Assembly: GCF_020410765.1 (NCBI RefSeq)
Contig: NZ_CP084541.1
Location: 248,001 to 312,000, forward strand
Direction: 5' to 3'
DNA length: 64,000 bases
Source of the DNA: Streptomyces marincola
Lineage (GTDB): Bacteria; Actinomycetota; Actinomycetes; Streptomycetales; Streptomycetaceae
The notes beneath the pieces were generated by a model, which saw only the letters and a list, made by a program, of their open reading frames with translations, had not been told where the DNA came from and ran no database searches. The translations under genes were made by a program, and so were the position numbers. Shown here one piece after another: positions 7,501-17,012 of this stretch (positions within the stretch are counted from its first letter, which is position 1; each line of letters opens with the position of its first letter).

Positions 7501-9666
7501 ATGACCGAGGAGCTGGGGCCGCGCGACCCCGCGCGGCTCGCCGGTTACCGCCTGCTCGGCCGGCTCGGCGCGGGCGGCATGGGCGTGGTGTACCTGGCCA
7601 GGTCGGCCGGCGGCGCCCTGGTCGCGGTCAAGACGATTCAGGAGGAGTTCGCGCAGGAGCCCGGCTTCCGGTCCCGCTTCACCCGCGAGGTCGCCGCCGC
7701 GCGCCGCGTCGACAGCCGCTTCGCCCTGCCGGTGATCGCGGACGGCGAGGAGGCGGGCGTGCTGTGGCTCGCCTCCCCCTACGTGCCGGGCCCCTCCCTC
7801 GCGGAGGTGATCGCGGCCCGCGGACCGCTTCCGGCGCGCGGCACCCGGGCGCTCGGGGCGATGCTCGCCGAGGCGCTGCTGGCGGTGCACGCGGCGGGCC
7901 TGGTGCACCGCGACGTCAAGCCGGGCAACGTGCTGCTCGCGCTCGACGGCCCGCGCCTGATCGACTTCGGCATCGCCAGGGCGGTGGAGGGCACCGCGAT
8001 CACGCGCAGCGGCGTCGTCGTCGGCTCGCCCGGTTTCCTCTCCCCCGAGCAGGCGGTCGCGGCCGGCCCGGTGGGCCCGCCGAGCGATGTGTTCTCCCTC
8101 GGCTGCGTGCTGGCCGAGGCGGCGAGCGGGCGGCCCCCGTTCGGCACCGGCACGGCCGAGGCCGTGCTCTACCGCACGGTGCACGATCCGGCCGACCTGA
8201 CCGGTGTCCCCGACGGGCTGCGGGATGTGGTGGCGCGCTGCCTGGCCAAGGACCCCGCGGCACGGCCCGCGCCCGAGGCGCTGCGCGAGGAGCTGGCGGA
8301 GGACATCGCGGACGGCTGGCTGCCCGAGCCCGTCACCCGACTCATCGGGGAACGCACGGCCGCCGCCGCCGCGTTGCCCGGCATCGTGCCGACCGAGGCG
8401 GTGCCCGCGGCCGGCGCCGGGCCGGACGGGCAACGGCCGGCCGCGGGCGGGCGCCGGCCCTCCCGCCGCGCGCTGCTGCTCGCCGGGGCCGGGGTGGTGG
8501 CGGCCGGCGGCGGCCTGGCCGGCCTGCTGCGCGCCCGCGGCGGCTCGGGTGGGGGCGCCGGCCAGGGCCCGCGGCACGTCATCGGCCTGCACGCGGACCT
8601 CAGCGGCGCGTACGCGGCCCGGGGCCTGGCCCAGGAACGCGGCGCCGTGCTCGGTCTCGAACGGTTCCTGGCCGAGGCGGAGGACCTGCCCTTCCGCCTC
8701 GAACTCCGCGTCGTCGACGACGGCGGAACGCCCGAGGGCGCGGTCGGGGCCGCCGAGGGACTGGCCGCGGACGACGCGGTGCTGGCCGTCATCGGGCCGA
8801 CCGACACGTCCGTGGCCGCCGCGGCCGGGCAGGTCTACGACGCCGCCGGTCTGCCGCTGCTGTCCGTTTCCGTGGGAAGTTTCCCGATCACCACCACCCT
8901 GAGCGAGTACACCACCCTGCTGCACGCGCGGCCCGCGACCCTCTGGCAGGGGCTGGCCCTCCAGGAACTGCTGGACAACCGGCTCGGCGCCCGCCGGGTG
9001 GGTCTGGTGGACGACCGTTCGGCCGGGACGCACAGCTGGGAGATCACCAGGGCCGCGATCAACTTCCAGCAGGCGCCGCCCGGCTTCGAGGTCGTCCCGC
9101 ACGTGGTGCCCAGGCTCAGCGCGCCCTTCGACGCCGTCGCGGCCGACCTCGTGGCGAGCGAAGCCGACACGGTGCTGTTCGGCGGCCACCACGAACGCGC
9201 CGCCCAGCTCGCGATCGCGCTCGACCGCGCCGGATGGACCGGGACGGCGTTCGCCGGTGAGTCCGTGCTGCACCCGGGGTTCGTCCCGCTGGCCGGCCGG
9301 GCGGCGGAGGGCTGGCGGCTGATCGCCACGTGCGTCGCCCCGGACACCGACGAACGCGCCGCCGAGTTCGCCGGGCTGCACAGGGAGCGGTTCGACGGAG
9401 ACGCGCCGGAGCCGTTCGCCGCGGAGGCCCACGACGCGGTGCGGCTGCTGGCCGGTGCGCTGCGGGACACGGCCGCCGAGGGGCGGGCCGACCGGGCCGC
9501 CCTGCTCGCGCGGGCCAGGCAGGCCGACCACCGGGGCGTCGGGAAACGGCTCGGCTTCGACGAGGAAGGTCTTTACCCGTACGCCGACGACGGCCTGTAC
9601 CTCTACGAGGTGCGCGACGGCGCCTTCCGTTTCGAGGGGCCCGCGCCGTCCCTCGGCGCCGAGTAG
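7501..9666 (+). CDS. Receptor-like Ser/Thr kinase fused to an ABC-type ligand-binding domain
   Basis: A 721-residue protein. Residues about 14-270 are a eukaryotic-type kinase: glycine loop GAGGMG, VAVK lysine, HRDVKPGN with catalytic Asp138, DFG as DFGIAR, and SPGFLSPEQA in the activation segment. A proline/Arg-rich linker leads to a hydrophobic segment at about 323-343 (ALLLAGAGVVAAGGGLAGLL). The rest (about 355-721) resembles type 1 periplasmic binding proteins of branched-chain amino-acid transporters, including VIGLHADLSGAYA and VLAVIGPTDTSVAAA. The likely topology is kinase inside, sensor outside, so the protein would signal an extracellular small molecule by phosphorylation. The paralogue follows 12 bases downstream. 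The ligand is unknown. Confidence 0.85.
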   Translation: MTEELGPRDPARLAGYRLLGRLGAGGMGVVYLARSAGGALVAVKTIQEEFAQEPGFRSRFTREVAAARRVDSRFALPVIADGEEAGVLWLASPYVPGPSLAEVIAARGPLPARGTRALGAMLAEALLAVHAAGLVHRDVKPGNVLLALDGPRLIDFGIARAVEGTAITRSGVVVGSPGFLSPEQAVAAGPVGPPSDVFSLGCVLAEAASGRPPFGTGTAEAVLYRTVHDPADLTGVPDGLRDVVARCLAKDPAARPAPEALREELAEDIADGWLPEPVTRLIGERTAAAAALPGIVPTEAVPAAGAGPDGQRPAAGGRRPSRRALLLAGAGVVAAGGGLAGLLRARGGSGGGAGQGPRHVIGLHADLSGAYAARGLAQERGAVLGLERFLAEAEDLPFRLELRVVDDGGTPEGAVGAAEGLAADDAVLAVIGPTDTSVAAAAGQVYDAAGLPLLSVSVGSFPITTTLSEYTTLLHARPATLWQGLALQELLDNRLGARRVGLVDDRSAGTHSWEITRAAINFQQAPPGFEVVPHVVPRLSAPFDAVAADLVASEADTVLFGGHHERAAQLAIALDRAGWTGTAFAGESVLHPGFVPLAGRAAEGWRLIATCVAPDTDERAAEFAGLHRERFDGDAPEPFAAEAHDAVRLLAGALRDTAAEGRADRAALLARARQADHRGVGKRLGFDEEGLYPYADDGLYLYEVRDGAFRFEGPAPSLGAE

Positions 9667-9678
9667 GGCGGGCCGCGC

Positions 9679-11871
9679 GTGCAGGCGCTGCGCGAGGGCG
9701 ACCCGCGGGCCATCGGCGGGTACCGGCTGCTCGGCCGGCTGGGCGCCGGCGGCATGGGCGTGGTGTACCTGGCCAGATCGGCCGGCGGCGCCCTGGTGGC
9801 GCTCAAGACGATCCGCCCGCGGCACGCGGCCGACGCGGCGTTCCGCACCCGGCTGCGCCGGGAGGTCGCGGCGCTGCGGCGGGTGAGCAGCCCGTTCGCC
9901 GTTCCGCTGCTCGACGCGGGGCCGGACGCGCCCGTGCCGTGGCTCGCCACCGCCTATGTGCCCGCGCCGTCGCTGGCCGACGTGGTGCACGCGCTCGGCC
10001 CGCTGCCGGCCTGGACGGTGCGGGCGGTCGGCGACCGGCTGGCGCGGGCGCTGCTCGCGGTGCACGCGGCGGGCCTGGTGCACCGCGACGTCAAGCCGGG
10101 CAACGTGCTGCTCGCCCTGGACGGCCCGCGCCTGATCGACTTCGGCATCGCCAGGTACGCCGGTGAGACGGCCCTGACCGCGCCGGGCTCCGCCATCGGG
10201 TCGCCCGGCTACCTCTCCCCGGAACAGGCACTCGCCGAGACGGACGTCGGCCCGCCGAGCGACATGTTCTCGCTGGGCTGCGTGCTGGCGTTCGCGGCCT
10301 CGGGCCGGCCGCCGTTCGGCGAGGGCCCGGCCGCCGCGCTGCTGTACCGCACGGTGCACGACCCGCCCGATCTCACCGGCGTGCCGAAGGAGTTGACCGG
10401 CCCGCTGGGTGCGCTGCTGCGCAAGGAGCCCGGGGCGAGACCGGACGCCGCCGGGGCGCGGGAGCTGCTGCCCGCCGACCCGCGGCTCGGGGACGGCTGG
10501 CTGCCCGAGCCCGTGACGCGGTTCGTCGCGGAACGCGCCACGGTGCTGCTCGACCTGCCGGAGGCCCCCTCTCCTCCCGGCGACGCCACGCGCGCGGCTG
10601 CCGCGGCCCCGACGGCCGCGGGCGGCGGTCCGCCCGGCGGCGCGCGGCGCGGCGGGCCCGGGCAGAGCAGGCGCCGGGTGCTCGCCGCCCTGTCCGGCGG
10701 CGCCCTGACGGCCGCGGCCGGCGGCGCGGTGCTGTGGACGCGGCGCGAGAGGCCGGGCCAGGCGGCCGGCGGAACCAGGACCGTGGCCCTGCACGCCGAC
10801 CTGTCAGGCGACCTGGCCGCCCTCGGGCGTGCCCAGCGGCGGGGCGCGGAACTCGCGGTCGAGCACTTCAACACCGCTGCGGACCGCCCGTTCGAGGTGC
10901 GGCTGCGCGTTCTCGACGACGGGGGCGACGCGGCGCGGGCCGGGGAGGTCGCCGGACAGCTGGCGGCGGAACCCGGCGTTCTGGCGGTGGTCGGACCGAC
11001 CGGCGAGGACGCGTGCCGGGCCGCGGCGCCCGTCTACGGCGGCGACTCCCTGCCCTGGCTACCGGTATCGGCGACCCTGTCGGCGCTCACCGCGGAACGG
11101 GGCGACAGCTACTTCCCCGTCCGGCTCGACGGGCTGTTCCTGAACGCGCCGCTGCTCGCCTGGGTGATCGAACGGACCGGGACGGCGCGGGCGGCGGTCG
11201 TGACCGACGCGGGGGGCGGCGACCCGTCGTGGGCGATGAGCCAGTCCCTGCGCCGCGAGCTGCCGCACTCAGGGATCGAGGCCGTCGAGGTGCGGCTGCC
11301 GGCCGCCCCGGACGAGCGGGCCGCCGCGCGGACCGCCGCCGAGGCGGTGGCCGCCGGGGTGGACACCGTGCTGTTCACCGGGCCGCTGTCCGGACCCGGG
11401 GCCGCGGCCCTCGCCCGGGCGCTGCGGGAGGCGGGCTTCGCCGGGGCCGTCGGCGCCGTGCGGTCCGACCCCGCGGACGGTTTCCTGCGGGAGGCGGGGC
11501 GGGCGGCCGACGGGTGGGTGGTGAGCTGCCCGTTCCTCGACGCGGAGGCCGCGGCGGGCACCGCCGGCTTCGCGCGGGCGCACCGCGAGCGGTACGGCGA
11601 CGGACCGGCCCCGTACGCGGCGGAGGCGTACGACACGGTCGGGTTCGTGGCGCGGGCCGTCGGCGAGCTGGCCGACGGCCAGGTCACGCGGCGCAACCTC
11701 ATGCGGCGGCTGCGCGGCACGGCACACACGGGCATCACGGCGACCTACCGTTTCACCGAGGACACCAGCGCCTACGTGCCGGTCGAGGCGCTGTACCTGT
11801 ACGAGGTGCGCGACGGGCGGTTCGCCTACCTCGGGCCGTACCAGGAGGTCACCGGCACGGCCCCGGCCTGA
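9679..11871 (+). CDS. Second receptor-like Ser/Thr kinase with ligand-binding domain
   Basis: A 730-residue paralogue of the preceding gene with the same layout. The kinase domain has GAGGMG, VALK, HRDVKPGN (catalytic Asp137), DFGIARYAG and GYLSPEQA. A low-complexity Ala/Gly/Pro linker leads to a hydrophobic segment (RVLAALSGGALTAAAGGAV), then a type 1 binding-protein domain starting TVALHADLSGDLA. The kinase halves of the two genes are far more alike than the sensor halves, which suggests duplication followed by divergence of ligand specificity. The start is GTG at 9679, 12 bases after the previous stop, so translation is probably coupled. It is convergent with sbcC across a hairpin. Confidence 0.84.
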   Translation: MQALREGDPRAIGGYRLLGRLGAGGMGVVYLARSAGGALVALKTIRPRHAADAAFRTRLRREVAALRRVSSPFAVPLLDAGPDAPVPWLATAYVPAPSLADVVHALGPLPAWTVRAVGDRLARALLAVHAAGLVHRDVKPGNVLLALDGPRLIDFGIARYAGETALTAPGSAIGSPGYLSPEQALAETDVGPPSDMFSLGCVLAFAASGRPPFGEGPAAALLYRTVHDPPDLTGVPKELTGPLGALLRKEPGARPDAAGARELLPADPRLGDGWLPEPVTRFVAERATVLLDLPEAPSPPGDATRAAAAAPTAAGGGPPGGARRGGPGQSRRRVLAALSGGALTAAAGGAVLWTRRERPGQAAGGTRTVALHADLSGDLAALGRAQRRGAELAVEHFNTAADRPFEVRLRVLDDGGDAARAGEVAGQLAAEPGVLAVVGPTGEDACRAAAPVYGGDSLPWLPVSATLSALTAERGDSYFPVRLDGLFLNAPLLAWVIERTGTARAAVVTDAGGGDPSWAMSQSLRRELPHSGIEAVEVRLPAAPDERAAARTAAEAVAAGVDTVLFTGPLSGPGAAALARALREAGFAGAVGAVRSDPADGFLREAGRAADGWVVSCPFLDAEAAAGTAGFARAHRERYGDGPAPYAAEAYDTVGFVARAVGELADGQVTRRNLMRRLRGTAHTGITATYRFTEDTSAYVPVEALYLYEVRDGRFAYLGPYQEVTGTAPA

Positions 11872-11872
11872 G

Positions 11873-11889
11873 CGGCCGCTTCGCGGCCG
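11873..11889. terminator. Bidirectional terminator hairpin
   Basis: CGGCCGC and GCGGCCG arms around a TTC loop fill the 19-base gap between the stop codons of the convergent kinase and sbcC genes. Confidence 0.55.
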
Positions 11890-11890
11890 G

Positions 11891-14800
11891 TCAGGTGCCG
11901 GCCGGGGTGGCCGAGACCCGGACGGTGGAGCCGCGGCGGCTCTTGTCGACCCGCAGCTGGGCGGGGATGCGGCCGCGCAGGTCCGGCACGTGGCTGACGA
12001 TGGCGACGCAGCGGTCGTGCTCGCGCAACGAGTCGAGCACGTCGAGCACTTCGTCCAGGGCCTGCTCGTCGAGGCTGCCGAACCCCTCGTCGATGAACAG
12101 CGTGTCAAGACGCTGCCCGCCCGACTCCTCCGCCACCACGTCGGCCAGACCGAGGGCGAGCGCGAGGGACACGAAGAACGACTCGCCGCCGGAGAGCGTC
12201 GCGGTGTCGCGGGTGCGGCCGGTCCAGGCGTCGAGCACGCGCAGTCCAAGGCCTGAACGCGCCCGGCCGCTCCTGGCGTCGGAGTGGACCAGCGCGTAGC
12301 GGCCGGCCGACATGCGGTGCAGGCGGACGCTGGCCACGGCGGCGACCTGTTCGAGCCGGGCGGCCAGGACGTAGGTCTCCAGGCGCATCCGGTACTCGTT
12401 CTCCGGTGCGGTGCCCGCGGTGAGCCCCGCGAGCCGGGTGATGTGGCGGCTGCCGTCGCGCAGCGGCGCGAGGGCGCGCGCCTCCGCCGCCGCCCGCGCG
12501 GACAGGTCGTCGAGCTCGGCGCAGCGGGTGGTGGCCGCCGCCTCGGCGGCGGAGGCCGCCCGCAGTCGGCGGGTGGCGGCGGCGAGCCGCTCCTCGGCGG
12601 CTGCCGGGTCGGCGGGCGGCCGTGCCGCCGCGGCGGCGGTCGCGGCGTCCGCGAGCACGGCCGTGATGGCCGCCTCCTCGGCCTGCCAGGCGTCGAGGCG
12701 CTCGCGCAGCTCGCGCCGGCCCGCCGCGTCGATCAGCGCGGCCTGCGCGGCCTCGGCGGAGGCGAAGCCGGCCCGGTGGGCCGCGTCCTCGGCGCGGCCG
12801 TCGGCCAGCTTGCGGCGGTCGGCGCTCTCCTCCGCGGCCCCCGCGGCGTCCGCCGCCGCGGCCAGCGCGTCGGCCTCGGCGGCCAGCCGGGCGGCGCGCG
12901 CGGCGACGTCGGGTGCGTCGCCCCTGGCCCGGCCGGTCTCCTGGAGGAGCGCGTCCCGCTCGGCGCGCAGCGCGTCGTGCCGCGAGGAGAGCGCGGCGAT
13001 GCGGCGGTGCGCGTCCTGCCGCGCGGTCAGCAGGTCCTCGTGGGCGCGTTCCGCCTCGGCGAGCGCGGCCCGCGCGGCCGGCTCGTCTCCCGCGCCGGCC
13101 AGGGCGGCGTCCCGCTGGGCGCGCAACTCATCGACCAGCGCGGCGAGTTCCCCGGTGTCCTCGGAGCCGGCGGCGGCGCGGGCCGCCGCGTGGTCCTCGC
13201 GGACGGCGGCGAGGGCGCGTTCGGCCGCGACGCGGTCCTCATCCGCCGCGCGGTGCGCGGCCTCGGCGGCCTCCTCCGCGGCCCGGTCCACGTGGCCCTC
13301 CCCGGCGCGCGCCGGGCGCGGGTGGTCGGCCGAGCCGCAGACGGCGCACGGCTCGCCGGGCCGCAGCCCGGCCGCCAGTTCGGCGGCGATGCCGCGCAGC
13401 CGCGCCTCCTTGCGGTCCAGCCACGTGGCGTGGGCGTCGGCGGCCCGCTCGCGGGCCGCGAGCAGCGCGGCCTCCGCCGCGCCGAGGCCGGCCGCCAGGG
13501 CGTCGCGGCGCCGGGCGGCGGCCAGCCGGTCCTCGGCGGGGGCCAGTTGGGCCGCGAGGCGGTCGGCGCGCGCGGCGGCGTCGCGGGCGGCCTCGACGGC
13601 CCGCCGCAGCCGTTCCCGCTCGCCGGGCCAGGGGGCCAGGCGCCGTTCGTGCTCGGCCGCGTGCCGGCGCGCGGCGGCCTGTTCGCCGTCGAGCGCGGCC
13701 AGCTCCGCGGTGACGGCCCGGGCGCGCTCCTCGGCGCGGCGCGCGGCGGCGAGGGCGCCCAGCCGTTCGCGCAGCTCGCGCTCGTGCCGCGCGAGCGCGG
13801 CGGCGGGGTGGCCGGCGAGTGCGGGCGGCAGCGCGGCCCTGGCCCGCCGCTCGGCCAGCGCGGCGGCGGCGTGCTCCTGGTCCGCCGCGTCCCGCAGGCG
13901 CAGGGCGGGCGCGACGGTCTCGGCGGCCTGGGCCCGCTCCAGCCCGAGACGGTCGGCGTCGAGCGCGGCGCCGCGCGCGGCGCGCGCCGCGGCCCGCGCG
14001 GTGGCGTCCGCGTGCGCCGCCTGGAGGCGGGCCAGCTCCACGCTGTCGGCCTGCGCGCGGCGGGCGGCTGCGTGGGCGGACTCGGCGGCGCGCAGCGCGG
14101 CGGCGGCGATGTCCCGGCGCTCCCTGGCGGTGCAGCGGGCCACGGCGGCGAACGTGAGGACCGCGTCGTCGAGCTCCGGGTCGCCCGCGGCGACCTCGCC
14201 CGGGTCCGCCGGCTCGCCCGCCAGTGGCTCCGCGGCCTGCTGCACGCGGTGCGCGGTGGCGAGCAGCCGTTCGTCCCCGGCGCGCACCCGCCGCACGGCC
14301 TCGGCGCGCAGCTCCGCGAGGTGTGCCTCGGCGCCGGCGAACCTGCGGGTGTCGAACAGCCGCCCGAGCAGCTTGGCGCGGTCCTCGGCGCCCGCGCGCA
14401 GGAAGCGCGCGAAGTCGCCCTGCGGCAGCAGCACGACCTGGCAGAACTGGTCGCGGCTCATGCCGAGCAGCGCGGTCAGCTCCTCGCCGATCTCCTGGTG
14501 GGAGTGGCTGACGGCGCGCCAGGTCCCGGTGGCGGGGTCGTGTTCGCGCAGGAGGCTGCGCGCGCGGTCGCGGGTGGTGCCCGCGCCGCGGCGCTTGGGC
14601 CGTTCCTGCTCGGGTCTGCGGGTGACCTCGACGCGGCGCCCGCCGACGGTGAGGTCGAGCACGACCTCGGTCGCGGTGTGCGGGTCGGCGTGGTCGCTGC
14701 GCAGGGCCTGCGGGCTGCCCTGCCGCGCGCCGGGCACGGCGGCGTAGAGGGCGTAGCAGATGGCGTCGAGGACGGAGGTCTTGCCCGCGCCCGTGGGTCC

Positions 14801-14902
14801 GTGCAGCAGGAAGAGGCCGGCCGCGGAGAGCCGGTCGAAGTCGATGTGCTGGGTGCCGCCGAACGGGCCGAACGCGGTCAGGGTCAGCCGGTGGAGCCGC
14901 AC
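11891..14902 (-). CDS. sbcC: Exonuclease SbcC (Rad50-like ATPase)
   Basis: A 1003-residue SMC-like ATPase subunit of the SbcCD nuclease, which opens hairpins and processes DNA ends and protein-blocked ends. The Walker A motif GPTGAGKTS is near residue 36. Long alanine/glutamate/arginine-rich coiled coils flank the zinc hook CAVC (Cys519 and Cys522), which joins two arms. The C-terminal lobe has the ABC signature ATLSGGESFFVSLALALG and Walker B LDTLFIDEGFGSLD. The start is GTG, one base after the sbcD stop, so the two genes are translationally coupled. Length is typical of actinomycete SbcC. Confidence 0.95.
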   Translation of the reverse strand: MRLHRLTLTAFGPFGGTQHIDFDRLSAAGLFLLHGPTGAGKTSVLDAICYALYAAVPGARQGSPQALRSDHADPHTATEVVLDLTVGGRRVEVTRRPEQERPKRRGAGTTRDRARSLLREHDPATGTWRAVSHSHQEIGEELTALLGMSRDQFCQVVLLPQGDFARFLRAGAEDRAKLLGRLFDTRRFAGAEAHLAELRAEAVRRVRAGDERLLATAHRVQQAAEPLAGEPADPGEVAAGDPELDDAVLTFAAVARCTARERRDIAAAALRAAESAHAAARRAQADSVELARLQAAHADATARAAARAARGAALDADRLGLERAQAAETVAPALRLRDAADQEHAAAALAERRARAALPPALAGHPAAALARHERELRERLGALAAARRAEERARAVTAELAALDGEQAAARRHAAEHERRLAPWPGERERLRRAVEAARDAAARADRLAAQLAPAEDRLAAARRRDALAAGLGAAEAALLAARERAADAHATWLDRKEARLRGIAAELAAGLRPGEPCAVCGSADHPRPARAGEGHVDRAAEEAAEAAHRAADEDRVAAERALAAVREDHAAARAAAGSEDTGELAALVDELRAQRDAALAGAGDEPAARAALAEAERAHEDLLTARQDAHRRIAALSSRHDALRAERDALLQETGRARGDAPDVAARAARLAAEADALAAAADAAGAAEESADRRKLADGRAEDAAHRAGFASAEAAQAALIDAAGRRELRERLDAWQAEEAAITAVLADAATAAAAARPPADPAAAEERLAAATRRLRAASAAEAAATTRCAELDDLSARAAAEARALAPLRDGSRHITRLAGLTAGTAPENEYRMRLETYVLAARLEQVAAVASVRLHRMSAGRYALVHSDARSGRARSGLGLRVLDAWTGRTRDTATLSGGESFFVSLALALGLADVVAEESGGQRLDTLFIDEGFGSLDEQALDEVLDVLDSLREHDRCVAIVSHVPDLRGRIPAQLRVDKSRRGSTVRVSATPAGT

Positions 14903-14903
14903 C

Positions 14904-16049
14904 TCACACCTCCCGGGCGCGGGCCGCGCCGAGGGCGTCGCGCAGGGCCGCGCGTTCCCGCGCGTCGGGGCCGAGGCCGCCGCGGACGTGGGCCACGAAG
15001 TCCTCGGCGATCTCCTGGTCGGTGCGGCCGGTGAGACGCCGCGCGTAGCTGGTGCGCTCCGCCGGGGGCCGGTCGGGCTCGAACACGAGGCTGAGGACGT
15101 GCGGGAAGCGTGCGGCGAGCCGGGCCAGGGGCTCCTCGGGCCTGGCCGGGTCGGTGAGGGTGGCCTCGACGAACGCGGTCTCGTGCGGGGCGAGCGCCGG
15201 GTCGATCAGCAGCGTCTCAAGCCGGCCGCGGATGCGGGCGAGCGGGCGCGGCACGGGGCAGTCGACGCGCTCGGCGGCGAGCTCGCCGCGGGGGCCGAGG
15301 TCGACGAGCCACATCGACTTGCGGTGCGCGGCCTCGGAGAAGGAGTAGGCCAGCGGCGAACCCGAGTACCGGACGCGCTCGGTGATGGTCTGGCAGCCGT
15401 GCAGGTGGCCGAGCGCTGCGTAGTCGACGCCGGAGAAGGCGGCGGCGGGCACGGCGGCGGCGCCGCCGACGGTGATGTCCCGTTCGCTGTCGCTGGTCGT
15501 GCCTCCGGTGACGAACGCGTGGGCCAGGACGACGGAGCGGGTCGCTGCCGGGCGGGCCGAGAGGTCGGCCCGCACCCGGTCCATGGCGGCGCCGACGACG
15601 GCGGCGTGCTGGGCGGTGCGCACCCCGAACTCCTCGCGCACCAGGGCCGGTTCCAGGTAGGGCAGGCCGTAGACGGCGACGTCGCCGTGCCGGTCGGCCA
15701 GGAGCACCGGCGTGGCGCAGTCGGCCGGGTCGGTGCGCAGGTGGACCCCCGCGCGGCCGATGAGGCCCGAGCCGACGCCGAGCCGGCGGGGCGAGTCGTG
15801 GTTGCCCGGGATCATCACGGTGGGCACGCCGAGGCCGGCGAGCCGGTGCAGGGCGTCGTCGTACAGGTCGACGGCCGGCAGCGGGGGCACGGCGCGGTCG
15901 TAGATGTCGCCGGCGACGAGCACGGCGTCCACGCGCTCCTCGCGCGCGGTCGCGATCAGGTGGTCGAGGAACGCCTCCTGCGCGTCGAGCAGGCTGACCC
16001 GGTGCAGGCCCCGCCCCAGGTGCCAGTCCGAAGTGTGCAGGAACCTCAT
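14904..16049 (-). CDS. sbcD: Exonuclease SbcD (Mre11-like nuclease)
   Basis: A 381-residue metallophosphoesterase, the nuclease subunit partnering SbcC. Metal-binding motifs in order: DWHLG (residues 8-12), GDIYDR, GNHDSPRR, and GHLHG near the end of the phosphoesterase domain. The C-terminal part (from about residue 280) forms the DNA-binding cap and SbcC-contact region. The ATG at 16049 (MRFLHTSDWHLGRG) is the usual family start; the frame is open further upstream, but those residues are proline/arginine-rich and unlike the family. It is first in the sbcDC operon, with a 1-base gap to sbcC. Confidence 0.95.
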   Translation of the reverse strand: MRFLHTSDWHLGRGLHRVSLLDAQEAFLDHLIATAREERVDAVLVAGDIYDRAVPPLPAVDLYDDALHRLAGLGVPTVMIPGNHDSPRRLGVGSGLIGRAGVHLRTDPADCATPVLLADRHGDVAVYGLPYLEPALVREEFGVRTAQHAAVVGAAMDRVRADLSARPAATRSVVLAHAFVTGGTTSDSERDITVGGAAAVPAAAFSGVDYAALGHLHGCQTITERVRYSGSPLAYSFSEAAHRKSMWLVDLGPRGELAAERVDCPVPRPLARIRGRLETLLIDPALAPHETAFVEATLTDPARPEEPLARLAARFPHVLSLVFEPDRPPAERTSYARRLTGRTDQEIAEDFVAHVRGGLGPDARERAALRDALGAARAREV

Positions 16050-16229
16050 CGCCCGCCTTCCGCCGCGTGCGGCCCGCGCCCGCGGACCTGTCCGTTCGTC
16101 CGCCTCAGTGTGCCACCGGGATACGACAGGCGGCGGGCGCGGGGCGTCCACGGGCGGCAACGGCGGCTGCCCGGTGCGCCGTTGGGCGGCGTTGGGGGCG
16201 CCGGGCGGGCGCGATGGCACGGGGTGCGA

Positions 16230-16276
16230 ACGGGCCGCCGGTCGCGCGCCCGGTCGGGGCGGGACCGGCGGCCCGT
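16230..16276 (-). terminator. Strong hairpin downstream of the FMN reductase gene
   Basis: ACGGGCCGCCGGTC (16230-16243) and its exact complement (16263-16276) form a perfect 14-bp stem with a 19-base loop. It starts 27 bases beyond the FMN reductase stop and lies upstream of sbcD, so it separates the two minus-strand units. The rest of the 16050-16302 gap shows no gene. Confidence 0.55.
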
Positions 16277-16302
16277 GCGCGCGGGGGCCGGGCGCGCCTG
16301 GC

Positions 16303-16926
16303 TCAGTCGGGCCGCAGCGCGGCGAGTTGCTGCTCGAACGGGACGACCTGCTCCTCGGCGGCGCGGGCCGGCCGGGCGGCCGGCAGCAGGGCGGCGAGTT
16401 CGGCGGCGGCGCGGTCGACCCGGGCCGGCAGGGTGTCGGTGCCCGCGCTCGCGCCCGAGCCCCAGTCGTCGGCCGCCGCGAACACGGCGGTCGGCACGAC
16501 GGTGGCGTGCAGGTAGACGAACAGCGGGCGCAGCGCGTACTCCAGGGCGAGCGAGTGGCGCGGGGTGCCGCCCGTGGCCGCGATCAGCACGGGCTTGCCG
16601 GTCAGGACGGCGGGGTCGAGCAGGTCGAAGAACGACTTGAACAGGCCGCTGTAGGAGGCCGCGAACACGGGGCTGACGGCGATCAGCCCGTCGGCGTTCT
16701 CCACCGCGTCGAGTGCCGCGCGGAGCGTGGGCGCGGGGAATCCGGTGACCAGGTGGCCGGCGATGTCGGTGGCGAGCTCGCGGAGTTCGATCACCTCCGG
16801 CTCCGCGTGCCGCCCCGCGTCGGCGAGGTGGCGGCCGGTCGCCTCGGTCAGCCGGTCGGCGAGCAGCCGGGTGGCCGAAGGGCGGCCGAGTCCTGCCGTC
16901 ACCACGACGAGCCTGTGGGTGGTCAT
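16303..16926 (-). CDS. NADPH-dependent FMN reductase (CE1759-like)
   Basis: A 207-residue flavodoxin-fold reductase that would reduce FMN with NAD(P)H and pass it to a partner monooxygenase. It shows VVVTAGLGRPSATRLLADRL at the N-terminus (phosphate loop), ADGLIAVSPVFAASYSGLFKSFFDLL (the conserved flavin-binding region) and LIAATGGTPRHSLALEYALRPLF. ATG at 16926 is chosen for the GGAGGAG site just upstream. The preceding gene in the unit is a luciferase-like flavin monooxygenase 86 bases away, the standard CE1758/CE1759 pairing, so they probably form a two-component oxygenase. The substrate is unknown. Confidence 0.88.
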   Translation of the reverse strand: MTTHRLVVVTAGLGRPSATRLLADRLTEATGRHLADAGRHAEPEVIELRELATDIAGHLVTGFPAPTLRAALDAVENADGLIAVSPVFAASYSGLFKSFFDLLDPAVLTGKPVLIAATGGTPRHSLALEYALRPLFVYLHATVVPTAVFAAADDWGSGASAGTDTLPARVDRAAAELAALLPAARPARAAEEQVVPFEQQLAALRPD

Positions 16927-17012
16927 CCTGCTCTCCTCCTCGTGTGCGTCCTGGTGCGCGCCGGCCGGGGCGCCGCCGCGTCCCCGGTGGCGCGGTGCGC
17001 GGTCCGCGCCGG

